This document shows positions 1-8,285 of a stretch of DNA of 63,627 nt, in pieces. The translations under genes and the position numbers were made by a program. This DNA is from Actinomycetes bacterium. GTDB taxonomy: Bacteria > Actinomycetota > Actinomycetes > Nanopelagicales > Nanopelagicaceae. The stretch lies in NCBI GenBank assembly GCA_025363635.1, contig JANYDL010000102.1:1-63627 (forward strand). The letters run 5' to 3'. The notes beneath the pieces are model-generated. The model searched no databases. It was not told where the DNA came from and saw nothing but the letters and a program-made list of their open reading frames with translations. How positions within the stretch are numbered: position 1 is the first letter of the stretch; the number at the start of each line of letters is the position of its first letter.

Positions 1-692
1 GCCTTATCAGCTGGCCCGCTGATAATTAAAGGTGTCCGTGCCTCGTCGATTAAAATTGAGTCAACTTCATCAACAACCGCAAAGTAATGATCCCGCTGTA
101 CACACTCATCAAGAGTCCACGCCATGTTGTCGCGAAGATAATCAAAACCAAATTCATTATTCGTACCATAGGTAATGTCCGCTGCGTAAGCGATACGACG
201 CTCAGAGGGATCCATTGAAGCGAGAATGACGCCAACACTAAGTCCTAGGAATCGATGGATACGACCCATCCATTCACTGTCACGTTCTGCCAAATAATCA
301 TTGACGGTCACGACGTGAACACCACGATCGGCAAGAGCGTTGAGATAAGAAGGCAGAGTTGCAACCAAAGTTTTACCTTCACCAGTGCGCATTTCAGCAA
401 TATTGCCTCGGTGAAGGGCGGCTCCACCCATTATTTGAACATCGTAATGACGCTGTCCCAAAGTACGTGTTGCGGCTTCGCGTACTACAGCAAATGCCTC
501 AGGCAAAATATCATCCAAGGTTTCACCTTTAGTGAGGCGTTCTTTAAAAAGACTCGTTCTTCCTCGGAGTGCATCATCGGTGAGCGCAGAGATTTCCGAC
601 TCATGGGAATTGACCTGAGAGACGATCTTGCTCAGATCGCGAAGTATGCGACCTTCACCTGCTCGCAAGATTCGATCCAAAAATGCTGGCAT
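1..692 (-). CDS. secA: Preprotein translocase ATPase SecA, N-terminal part (runs off left edge)
   Basis: SecA is the ATPase that drives proteins through the SecYEG channel. The frame is open to the window edge, so about 230 N-terminal residues are present. Translation from the ATG at 690-692 starts [14 protein letters not shown]; Walker A GEGKT lies at about residues 104-108, the DEVD box at 208-211 and the SecA motif [11 protein letters not shown] just after. An AGAGAGG stretch eight bases upstream of the ATG is a plausible ribosome site. The gene is downstream of comF; the hpf gene usually found between the two in actinobacteria is absent. N-terminal organisation fits the housekeeping SecA1 type. 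Confidence 0.96.
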   Translation of the reverse strand, partial: MPAFLDRILRAGEGRILRDLSKIVSQVNSHESEISALTDDALRGRTSLFKERLTKGETLDDILPEAFAVVREAATRTLGQRHYDVQIMGGAALHRGNIAEMRTGEGKTLVATLPSYLNALADRGVHVVTVNDYLAERDSEWMGRIHRFLGLSVGVILASMDPSERRIAYAADITYGTNNEFGFDYLRDNMAWTLDECVQRDHYFAVVDEVDSILIDEARTPLIISGPADK

Positions 693-821
693 GCGACTAC
701 CTCTCTCAGATGCGGATCTTCCGCAATGTGTAAATTTCTAAATACCTCAAGTCCTTGAAGCCATAAGGCTTACCACCCAAGCCCAAGGCGCAACCGAGCC
801 AGTTTCTCAGACCCCATTCCA

Positions 822-1493
822 CTATCGTAGGGGCTGAGCCAAAAAGGCCGTAATCCCCGCCACAGGCGTGTATCCACCATCTTTCAAAACCCGTACTGCC
901 TCCGAAAAAGTAGCGCCAGATGTGATGAGATCATCAAGGAGAACCACCGGAAGTTTCCTTGTCGCCCCCACCTTGATGGACATCGCTCCCGACAAATTTC
1001 GGGCTCGGGCGCTGGCATCTAATTTCGATTGATCGATGACCCTTCGTGAATGAAACAAAACATCGCACGTCTGTATTCCCTCAGATTTAGAAAGCCGATT
1101 TGCTAAGTGCGAGACGTATTTTCTTCCTCTACGTCTATTAGCCGAAGGCGAGGACGGCATTGGAACAAGAGCGGGGATGCTCCCCGTGCTTTCAGATAAC
1201 TTGCCGAGAGAATAGCTCAACGCTTGCAAAACTAAGTCATCTGCCTCTTCAATTCCATCTTCCTTAGAAGCCAGCAAAATCCGAGCCACTGTCTTCGAAT
1301 AATGGATGGAAGAAAACAAGGGAATTTGCTCTAGGTGAGATATGTGGCTTTTCATAATCCAGTCTTTTCTGCACTGCGAACACAATCCTTGATGAAGTAT
1401 TGAACAGCCCAGACAGCGCGTGGGAAAGAGAATTTCATAAACGCCGGGGAAGAAATTCACTCGGACATTCTGCGGCTTAGGAAGAGACAGCAT
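822..1493 (-). CDS. comF: ComF family phosphoribosyltransferase-like protein
   Basis: 223-residue ComF-type protein. Four N-terminal cysteines (C27, C30, C38, C41) form a probable zinc site, and the C-terminal phosphoribosyltransferase fold carries the PRPP-binding loop VVLLDDLITSGAT at about 183-195. In competent bacteria ComF is linked to inward DNA transport; its role here is unknown. It follows mtrB by 13 bases with no convincing ribosome site, so it is probably read from the mtrAB transcript. The lipoprotein gene lpqB that normally separates mtrB from comF in actinobacteria is missing. Confidence 0.88.
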   Translation of the reverse strand: MLSLPKPQNVRVNFFPGVYEILFPTRCLGCSILHQGLCSQCRKDWIMKSHISHLEQIPLFSSIHYSKTVARILLASKEDGIEEADDLVLQALSYSLGKLSESTGSIPALVPMPSSPSANRRRGRKYVSHLANRLSKSEGIQTCDVLFHSRRVIDQSKLDASARARNLSGAMSIKVGATRKLPVVLLDDLITSGATFSEAVRVLKDGGYTPVAGITAFLAQPLR

Positions 1494-1507
1494 TAAAACT
1501 GGAAAAA

Positions 1508-3076
1508 TTATGTGGAAGGAAAGTCCACCGGTTGAAGTCTAATTACCCTTGCGTCAATTTCATGACCTGCAACACGAGGTAAAGTCAACACGAAATGAGC
1601 ACCTTGACCAGGACGGCCCCAGGCTTCTAATTCACCATTATGTAAACGAGCATCCTCGAGAGAAATAGATAATCCAAGGCCAGTACCTCCTCGGACCCTT
1701 GCTCGAGAAAGGTCAGCTCGCCAAAATCGATCAAAGACCCGGTATGCGTTCTCCTCCTCCATACCCACTCCATGATCCCGCACTCCCACAGCTACATCAG
1801 ATCGAGTGGTTTTCACCGTTACTTGAATTGGCTTTCCATCTGAATACTCGATGGCATTTGTGAGCAGATTTCTGATGATTCTTTCTACTCGTCGAATGTC
1901 TGCACTTATCACTTCCGGCATCGCGCTTTTTATCAATTCAATGTGAGTTCCGCTTTCTTGGGCCAACAAATTCAAATCAGAAATTGCTCGAGAAATGACA
2001 TTCGCAAAATCAAACTGAACGATCTCCAGAACAGCCACTTCAGCATCAAAACGGCTAACTTCTAGCAAATCTTCAAGAAGCTTTTCAAAGCGGTCCAACT
2101 GAGCTACGAGAAGTTCCGCACTTCTGGCGATGCTCGCGTCAAAATGATCCCTGGCGGAGTAAATCACTTCGGATGCCATACGTAAGGTCGTCAGCGGAGT
2201 ACGAAGTTCGTGAGAAACATCGGAGACGAACCTTTGCTGTACTCGGGATAAATTTTCTAGTCGCGATATCTGCTGTTGCAGCGAGTGAGCCATCTCGTTA
2301 AAAGAATGTCCCAGCCTTCCAATTTCATCATTACCTTTTACTTCCATTCGACGATTCAAATCTCCCGCTGTAAATCCTTCGGAAATACGTGCCGCGTCTC
2401 GCACTGGCCTGACTACTTGACGCACTACGAGGAGAGTAAGAAGAGCGATCAGAAAAAGAAGCGCTAAACCGGAAAAATAGAGTGCGCCACGCAGAAGTGC
2501 GAGCGTCGCTTTTTGATTACTTAAATTGAACAAAAGATACATTTCATAGGAACCACTATTTGGAATGCTTATCTTTTCGCCAACAACTAGTCCGGGGCGG
2601 TAATTGCCATCTTGATAAGAAATTGTGGAATATGCCCATTCAATTCCTTTGCCGGACTGAACCCGTTTTCTCAATTCAGAAGGAATAGAGCTGAGTAGGA
2701 CTAAGTTCGACAATCTTTGAAAATTTCGAGACCCAGCAACCCCTGGATTGGTTTGAAGAAGCGCCACTTCCCTGCCATTAACAGATTCACCTACAACTCC
2801 AGCTGGATTCACCACAATATCTTCAACAATCTTTTTGATCGTTGCCGCTTCCTCATCTGTGGCAACCAAAATACGATATTGAGCATTAAAGATGGCGGAA
2901 CGCGTTTCACCTATTGACGATTCAACTTTCACCTTTCTAATACCGTCTGAGAGTTGACGATACAAAGTGGATCCAGTGAGGGAAATGATTACGAGCCCAA
3001 GCAAAACATTGGAGAAGATGACCTTAAAGGCAAGGGAGTTTCGGATTTTTGTCCGAGAAAAAAATCGATGGTGCAT
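1508..3076 (-). CDS. mtrB: Sensor histidine kinase MtrB
   Basis: Membrane sensor kinase of the MtrAB two-component system, which in actinobacteria couples cell division and wall turnover to transcription. 522 residues from the ATG at 3076, one base after the mtrA stop and preceded by AGGCGGGG; a GTG 39 bases upstream is less likely because it lies inside mtrA and lacks a site. Order: TM helix about 15-37, extracytoplasmic sensor region, TM helix about 195-219, HAMP about 219-271, HisKA with phospho-acceptor H289 in SHELRTP, then HATPase_c with NLLTNA (N box), DHGVGM (G1) and GTGLGLS (G2). All kinase boxes look intact. Confidence 0.93.
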   Translation of the reverse strand: MHHRFFSRTKIRNSLAFKVIFSNVLLGLVIISLTGSTLYRQLSDGIRKVKVESSIGETRSAIFNAQYRILVATDEEAATIKKIVEDIVVNPAGVVGESVNGREVALLQTNPGVAGSRNFQRLSNLVLLSSIPSELRKRVQSGKGIEWAYSTISYQDGNYRPGLVVGEKISIPNSGSYEMYLLFNLSNQKATLALLRGALYFSGLALLFLIALLTLLVVRQVVRPVRDAARISEGFTAGDLNRRMEVKGNDEIGRLGHSFNEMAHSLQQQISRLENLSRVQQRFVSDVSHELRTPLTTLRMASEVIYSARDHFDASIARSAELLVAQLDRFEKLLEDLLEVSRFDAEVAVLEIVQFDFANVISRAISDLNLLAQESGTHIELIKSAMPEVISADIRRVERIIRNLLTNAIEYSDGKPIQVTVKTTRSDVAVGVRDHGVGMEEENAYRVFDRFWRADLSRARVRGGTGLGLSISLEDARLHNGELEAWGRPGQGAHFVLTLPRVAGHEIDARVIRLQPVDFPST

Positions 3077-3077
3077 A

Positions 3078-3764
3078 TTAGACCCCGCCTGTAACTCCCG
3101 CTTTGTAACCAACACCTCGAACGGTCACAACGATTTCCGGATTCTCTGGATCATGTTCCACTTTTGCCCGCAACCTTTGAACATGGACATTAACAAGACG
3201 AGTATCTGTGGAGTGGCGGTAGCCCCAGACTTCGCTGAGAAGTGCGTCACGAGTAAAAACTCGACCTGGTTCCTTCGCAAGCGCAACGAGCAAATCAAAT
3301 TCCAAACGCGTCAGACCAATTGCCTTTCCGCCTCTCGTTACTTGATGAGCAACTAAATCAATTGCGAGGTCAGAAAGAGTTAACTGCCCCGAAAGCCCTG
3401 CTGACGAGCGACGTAATCGCGTACGAATTCGCGCGACCAATTCAGAAGGGTGTTTAAATGGCTTTATCATGTAATCATCAGCGCCAGCTTCTAAACCTTT
3501 TACCACGTCGTGCGTGTCACCCTTTGCACTCAACATGATGATCGGAACCAAGGATTCGGCTCGAATCAGTCGACAAACTTCTATGCCATTGAGGCCAGGC
3601 AGCATCACGTCTAACAAAACTAAGTCGGGAGGATTGGCACGAAATACGTCAATGACCTCATCCCCCCGACCCACCAAATCAACATCTATCCCTGCACCCG
3701 TCAAAACAATGCCGAGCATCTCGGCAAGGTCCTGGTCGTCATCGACGACCATAACAAGGGTCAT
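3078..3764 (-). CDS. mtrA: DNA-binding response regulator MtrA
   Basis: OmpR-family response regulator partnered with MtrB. 228 residues. The receiver domain has the acidic cluster VVDDDQD near the N-terminus, the phospho-acceptor aspartate about D52 in LLDVMLPG and the conserved lysine in MLSAKGD; the C-terminal winged helix ends in the typical VRGVGYK. The ATG at 3764 overlaps the sahH stop (TAATG), which favours it over the in-frame TTG at 3782. In most actinobacteria tmk lies between sahH and mtrA; here the two are directly coupled. Confidence 0.94.
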   Translation of the reverse strand: MTLVMVVDDDQDLAEMLGIVLTGAGIDVDLVGRGDEVIDVFRANPPDLVLLDVMLPGLNGIEVCRLIRAESLVPIIMLSAKGDTHDVVKGLEAGADDYMIKPFKHPSELVARIRTRLRRSSAGLSGQLTLSDLAIDLVAHQVTRGGKAIGLTRLEFDLLVALAKEPGRVFTRDALLSEVWGYRHSTDTRLVNVHVQRLRAKVEHDPENPEIVVTVRGVGYKAGVTGGV

Positions 3765-5053
3765 TAGCTGCCGTGCTCCCAAGAGTTGAGGTACATATCC
3801 TGAGCCGGCGTCAATGTGTCAATCTCGCCACCCATGCTCTTGAGTTTGAGTTTGGCAACTTCCTTATCGATGTGCATTGGGACGTTATGTAGCCCCGCCT
3901 CTAGATTCTTAGATTCTGCGACGAGCCACTCAGCGGTCAAAGCCTGATCCGAAAAGGACATATCCATTACTGCAGCGGGATGACCCTCTGCCGCGCCCAA
4001 ATTGACCAATCGACCTTCTGCCAGAAGTAACAAGCGACGCCCATCTGCCATGACAAATTCATCCGTCTGGTGACGAATCTTACGATTCTTTTTGGAGGAA
4101 TTCTGTTCGAGCCAAGCCACGTCGATTTCAATATCAAAGTGGCCTGAGTTGGCCATGATTGCTCCATCTTTCATGACTGCGAAATGTTCATCTCTAAGGA
4201 CATCGCGATTTCCAGTCACCGTAATAAATACATCTCCGACTGCTGCAGCATCAATCATCGGCATCACTCGGAAGCCTTGCATCATGGCGTCAAGTGCCTT
4301 CGTCGGATCAATTTCTGTAACGATGACATCTGCACCCATACCCTTAGCCCGTTCGGCAACTCCCTTTCCGCAATATCCGAATCCAGCGACCACGAGAATT
4401 CTTCCAGCGAGCAAGAAATTTGTTGATCGGAAAACCGCATCCAAAGTAGATTGGCCCGTGCCGTAACGGTTATCAAACATGTGTTTGGTATCGGTGTCGT
4501 TTACCGCAACCATTGGAAACTTCAGCGCACCATCTTTAGCCATTTGACTTAAACGGATCACGCCGGTCGTCGTCTCTTCGCAACCTCCTGTGATGCCCGC
4601 AAGAAGTTCGGTGCGAGTGGTGTGAAGAGTATTAACCAAATCGCAACCATCATCGAATACTTGGTGCGGCTGAATATCGAGGGCGGCATTGATGTGGGAG
4701 TAGTAACCTTCGCGATCGACAGAATTTCTCGCAAAGACGCTAATACCGAATTCATGAACTAATGCGGCGGCAACATCGTCTTGCGTTGAAAGTGGATTGG
4801 AAGCACAAAGTGCAATCTCTGCTCCACCTACTTTCAAGGTCCGCATGAGGTTGGCAGTTTCTGTCGTGACGTGCATGCAAGCAGCGATGCGCACACCGAC
4901 AAATGGCTTGCTTATGGCAAATCGCTCACGAATCTGAGCCAGGACAGGCATATTGCGCTCTGCCCACTCAATTCGCTTTCTTCCTTCGCTGGCGAGGGAT
5001 GCATCAGCAATTTCGTGGAGTGGAGTTGTCGTCGTTATGGATGCCGTGGTCAC
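3764..5053 (-). CDS. ahcY: Adenosylhomocysteinase
   Basis: Hydrolyses S-adenosylhomocysteine to adenosine and homocysteine, clearing the product inhibitor of methyltransferases. 429 residues, the shorter form of the family, lacking the roughly 60 extra residues of mycobacterial SahH. Visible features are the substrate region AACMHVTTETANLM at about 58-71 and the NAD-binding GFGYCGKG at about 224-231. The start is GTG at 5053, preceded by AAGGAG seven bases upstream. The gene heads a coupled sahH-mtrA-mtrB-comF unit. I found no SAM or SAH riboswitch in the 121-base upstream gap. Confidence 0.95.
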   Translation of the reverse strand: MTTASITTTTPLHEIADASLASEGRKRIEWAERNMPVLAQIRERFAISKPFVGVRIAACMHVTTETANLMRTLKVGGAEIALCASNPLSTQDDVAAALVHEFGISVFARNSVDREGYYSHINAALDIQPHQVFDDGCDLVNTLHTTRTELLAGITGGCEETTTGVIRLSQMAKDGALKFPMVAVNDTDTKHMFDNRYGTGQSTLDAVFRSTNFLLAGRILVVAGFGYCGKGVAERAKGMGADVIVTEIDPTKALDAMMQGFRVMPMIDAAAVGDVFITVTGNRDVLRDEHFAVMKDGAIMANSGHFDIEIDVAWLEQNSSKKNRKIRHQTDEFVMADGRRLLLLAEGRLVNLGAAEGHPAAVMDMSFSDQALTAEWLVAESKNLEAGLHNVPMHIDKEVAKLKLKSMGGEIDTLTPAQDMYLNSWEHGS

Positions 5054-5174
5054 TTAAAATCTCCTTATGTCTTTGATATTCCTCTTCTCAACACCCCAAG
5101 GTTACTGGGTCGGAGAGCATTAGGCACACCGAAGCTAAAGGAGTCAACGTGGCCATGGCTAGATCAGAACGTCT

Positions 5175-6536
5175 TTACATCAAGTGGTTGAGAACTTCCT
5201 TCGTAACCCGGGCCAAACGAGCCTGAGTTCTAGCCTCGACATTGAGCCGAAGAAGGGGCTCGGTATTCGAAGCCCGCAAGTTAAACCACCAGTTCTCAGA
5301 ACTCACAGTGAGTCCATCAAGATGATCGATTGTTATCGATTCCTTCCCAGCATAACTTGACTCAATTGCCACAAGAAGCGCTGCCGCGTCGGCTACAGTC
5401 GAATTTATTTCACCGCTAGAAAAATAACGCTGATAATTCTTGAGTATTTTCGACAAGGGTTTTGGTTGATTTCCTAGAGCAGCAACTGCGTGCAGTGCGG
5501 CAAGCATTCCCGAATCGGCACACCAGAAATCACGGAAATAGAAGTGACCAGAATGTTCACCTCCAAAGACAGCCTTCGTGTCAGCCATTAATTTCTTTAT
5601 ATATGAATGTCCTACTCGACTTCGAACTGCCGTGCCACCTCGCTCTTCAACAATTTCGGCCACCGCTCTGGATGAAATTAAGTTATAAATGATCGTGGAC
5701 TTGGGATGCCGAATTAGCTCGCGTTCAGCTATAAGTCCTGTAAGCGTCGATGGATTAACTACTTCCCCGTTTTCATCAATGAGAAAGCAGCGATCGGCAT
5801 CCCCGTCGAATGCCAATCCGATATCAGCGTTATGTTTCTTCACAGCCTTTTGCAGATCACGAACGTTTTTCGTATCAAGAGGATTTGCCTCGTGGTTTGG
5901 AAAAGTTCCATCGAGTTCGAAATACATTTCGATCAAATCAACATTAAGACGATCAAATACAGGTCGGGCAGTAAATCCAGCCATGCCATTTCCAGCATCC
6001 ACAACAATCTTCAATCTTCGAATGCTTCCGACATCTACCAATGACACTAAGTGATCGACGTATTCATCCAGTAGATCACGATTGGATTCTTGTCCGACCG
6101 ATCGCATCGGGATTGGACTTCCATCGGTAACGAATCTCTCAATCGCCAACAGTCCAGATTCTTTTCCGATCGGGCGTGCACCACTTTTACATAACTTAAT
6201 TCCGTTGTACTGCGCTGGATTGTGGCTAGCCGTGAACATTGCACCAGGCATATTGAGTTTTCCCGAAGCAAAATACAACATATCTGTTGAAGCTAGTCCT
6301 ATCCGCACTACATCCATCCCGTTGGAAGTTACACCAGCAGAAAAGGCCTCCGCCAAAAGGGGTGAGGATGGACGCATATCCTCACCGATAACTACCGTCC
6401 CTGGTTCGCGCTCAATTTCTAGAAACCGAGCAAACCCAAGTCCGGTACGAAAGGCAAAGTCAGGCGAGATTTCAGTATCTACTAAGCCGCGAATGTCGTA
6501 CGCCTTAAAGATTGACGAAGTCGAATTTCCAGACAT
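5175..6536 (-). CDS. manB: Phosphomannomutase/phosphoglucomutase ManB
   Basis: Alpha-D-phosphohexomutase, 453 residues, probably converting mannose-6-phosphate to mannose-1-phosphate for GDP-mannose synthesis together with ManC (11794-12801). Active-site serine loop TASHNP at 102-107 (S104), metal-binding DGDADR at 244-249, sugar-binding GGEHSG at 325-330, and the phosphate-binding RASNTEP near 425. The ATG at 6536 starts two bases after the DUF3499 stop. The manA and SIS-domain genes often found between manB and sahH in actinobacteria are absent. Confidence 0.93.
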   Translation of the reverse strand: MSGNSTSSIFKAYDIRGLVDTEISPDFAFRTGLGFARFLEIEREPGTVVIGEDMRPSSPLLAEAFSAGVTSNGMDVVRIGLASTDMLYFASGKLNMPGAMFTASHNPAQYNGIKLCKSGARPIGKESGLLAIERFVTDGSPIPMRSVGQESNRDLLDEYVDHLVSLVDVGSIRRLKIVVDAGNGMAGFTARPVFDRLNVDLIEMYFELDGTFPNHEANPLDTKNVRDLQKAVKKHNADIGLAFDGDADRCFLIDENGEVVNPSTLTGLIAERELIRHPKSTIIYNLISSRAVAEIVEERGGTAVRSRVGHSYIKKLMADTKAVFGGEHSGHFYFRDFWCADSGMLAALHAVAALGNQPKPLSKILKNYQRYFSSGEINSTVADAAALLVAIESSYAGKESITIDHLDGLTVSSENWWFNLRASNTEPLLRLNVEARTQARLARVTKEVLNHLM

Positions 6537-6538
6537 TG

Positions 6539-6892
6539 CTAGGAAGGTACCGCGCGCAAATGTCCGCGGCGACCGACCTCTTGAACTCTCTGTGTCGCCG
6601 AAATATCTGAATTTTCCACTTGAGGTGCAGCCGCCACCTCACGAACGGCATCGGCAATCGCCATAAGGTCGGCATCTGTGGGTCCAGAATCAAGACTGCT
6701 TCTCTCTTGCCGAATAACGCTCCAACCATTTGGAACTGTCAAGCGATCTCCATGCATCTCGCAAAGGTCATATGCGTGCGGCTCCGAAAATGTAGCCAGA
6801 GGTCCCACGACAGCAACTGAATCTGCGTAAATATAAGTAAGTGTCATTACCGCTCTTTGCCGGCAGCCACCTCGTGAACATCCTCGACCCAT
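6539..6892 (-). CDS. DUF3499 family protein, zinc-ribbon-like
   Basis: Small conserved actinobacterial protein of unknown function. Recognised from the motif order CSRGGC, TLTYIYADS, GPLATFSEPHAYDLCEMH and GWSVIRQ; the two Cys pairs and histidines suggest a bound metal. An in-frame ATG at 6931 would add 13 residues, but the family normally begins just before the CSR motif and the ATG at 6892 has GGTGG five bases upstream, so I chose the shorter form (117 residues). It sits two bases before manB; the association with manB is a conserved neighbourhood. Confidence 0.85.
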   Translation of the reverse strand: MGRGCSRGGCRQRAVMTLTYIYADSVAVVGPLATFSEPHAYDLCEMHGDRLTVPNGWSVIRQERSSLDSGPTDADLMAIADAVREVAAAPQVENSDISATQRVQEVGRRGHLRAVPS

Positions 6893-6983
6893 CGCGCCAC
6901 CAACATTTCTGCCGAGCATATGGGATGTCATAACCTCAGATTAGTGGCAAGAAGTAGTTTTCTTGAGTAAAGACCCGTCAACC

Positions 6984-8285
6984 TCAACGATTTATCACGG
7001 CGATGTCGGCATTGGGTACGGCGGCTCTGGTGATTTCACTTCCTACGACCAGCGGGAAAGTAGCCACTCCACTATTTGAGGAGATTATTGCTCCTCCCGA
7101 AATAATAGAACCCGAGGGCGAGATATCAACAGAGGAAACATTGTCCGGCACTCTCCATGCTGCAATATCGCTCCCTTTTAATCGATTCTTCAAAACTTTC
7201 CCGCTAGTCAAACGAGCAGAAATTGCAACCAAAATTGAATCTCCGGTAAAGACTAAGGTGGGATTTAATCCCCGTACGCCTAAAGTCATAGGTACTAATT
7301 TCGGAGATGCAGCATTCCAGACAATATCTGTGTGGTCTTTTACTTTGAGCGACGTTAATACGCCAGCAACAATGGGTTGATCAGAGCGAATTCGTAATGA
7401 AAATATGGTTGATGCAATAGTTGGACTAAACACCAAGTCTGTTGCTACTCCATGAGTGATATTTACTCCATCTAGTCCAACTGGTGCAAAAACGCCGTCA
7501 GTAGAGATTAAATCCACTCGGACATGGGCATCTGCCGTACCAGGAACCAAAAAGCGAACAACGTGGGAGATGCCATTGCCGGCAGTTCTCTGGTGAGGTA
7601 TTCCTGAAATAACCAGGTCGGTCCCTGCCGAATCCACCGCGTTGACCAGATCTCCGCCCAAACTTTTCAGCCCTTTGCTTCTCTCTTCGACTAAATACGA
7701 ACTTACCCGACCAGATCGTGGTGTCACGCGCACAACGAGACTATCTGATCCAGCAGCAATGGAATCAAGTGAAATGCGAAGCGTGGAATTTTGATGCACC
7801 GGAAACACTTTTGCCGGAAGTGGTCCCTTGCTGTTCCAAAGTGCGACATCCACAAGTGCTTCGCTCAATCCACTATTTACTAAGTAAATCCGACCTTTGC
7901 TCAAAACATTTGCAGAGCCTCCAACGAACCACTGATCACTTTGGGGTGCGCGGCACAAAGTGGCACCGGCCCAGACACCTGACACCCCCTGCCAGGTAAT
8001 GGAGGTCACCGACGGTTGATCCAGCAATATTGCATTGCCATCACTGGCATATATCAATTTCCGAATCGATTGAAAGGCTGAATTTTTTCCTTGTATTTTC
8101 CGGTACGGCGTGGAACTAGACGTGACGGATGTTTGGGATGTGACAGAAGAATCTGAGGGGGGGCAGATCACGGTTGGGTAGCTAGTCGAAAAATTAGTGC
8201 TCTGCACATGTGAAGATACTGAATTAGAAAGAACTACCGTGATCATGAGAGAACCTGTAATGATGAAGCCGCGTCGTTTTCTCAT
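6984..8285 (-). CDS. DUF5719-type exported protein of unknown function
   Basis: 433-residue protein with a basic N-terminus and one hydrophobic helix (about residues 5-22, GFIITGSLMITVVLS), so it is secreted or membrane-anchored. The rest is Ser/Thr/Val-rich and looks beta-rich, with no catalytic motif I recognise. It matches the DUF5719 proteins that actinobacteria encode directly after a giant membrane glycosyltransferase. The ATG at 8285 overlaps the glycosyltransferase stop (ATGA), indicating translational coupling; the longer frame from 8381 lies inside that gene and is rejected. A role in extracellular handling of the glycosyltransferase product is inference. Confidence 0.72.
   Translation of the reverse strand: MRKRRGFIITGSLMITVVLSNSVSSHVQSTNFSTSYPTVICPPSDSSVTSQTSVTSSSTPYRKIQGKNSAFQSIRKLIYASDGNAILLDQPSVTSITWQGVSGVWAGATLCRAPQSDQWFVGGSANVLSKGRIYLVNSGLSEALVDVALWNSKGPLPAKVFPVHQNSTLRISLDSIAAGSDSLVVRVTPRSGRVSSYLVEERSKGLKSLGGDLVNAVDSAGTDLVISGIPHQRTAGNGISHVVRFLVPGTADAHVRVDLISTDGVFAPVGLDGVNITHGVATDLVFSPTIASTIFSLRIRSDQPIVAGVLTSLKVKDHTDIVWNAASPKLVPMTLGVRGLNPTLVFTGDSILVAISARLTSGKVLKNRLKGSDIAAWRVPDNVSSVDISPSGSIISGGAIISSNSGVATFPLVVGSEITRAAVPNADIAVINR

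Noticed and set aside
255-758. 167-codon open frame on the plus strand
   Set aside because: Lies antisense to secA, whose minus-strand translation has all SecA N-terminal motifs.
693-821. Candidate hpf remnant between comF and secA
   Set aside because: No open frame; only short hairpins (AAGCC/GGCTT, TCAAG/CTTGA) with no T-run.
5054-5174. Possible SAM/SAH riboswitch before sahH
   Set aside because: The gap is short and I could not build the expected helices; only a ribosome site and an isolated TTGACT without a well-spaced -10 were seen.
6082-6666. 194-codon open frame on the plus strand
   Set aside because: Antisense to manB and DUF3499; no recognisable protein features.
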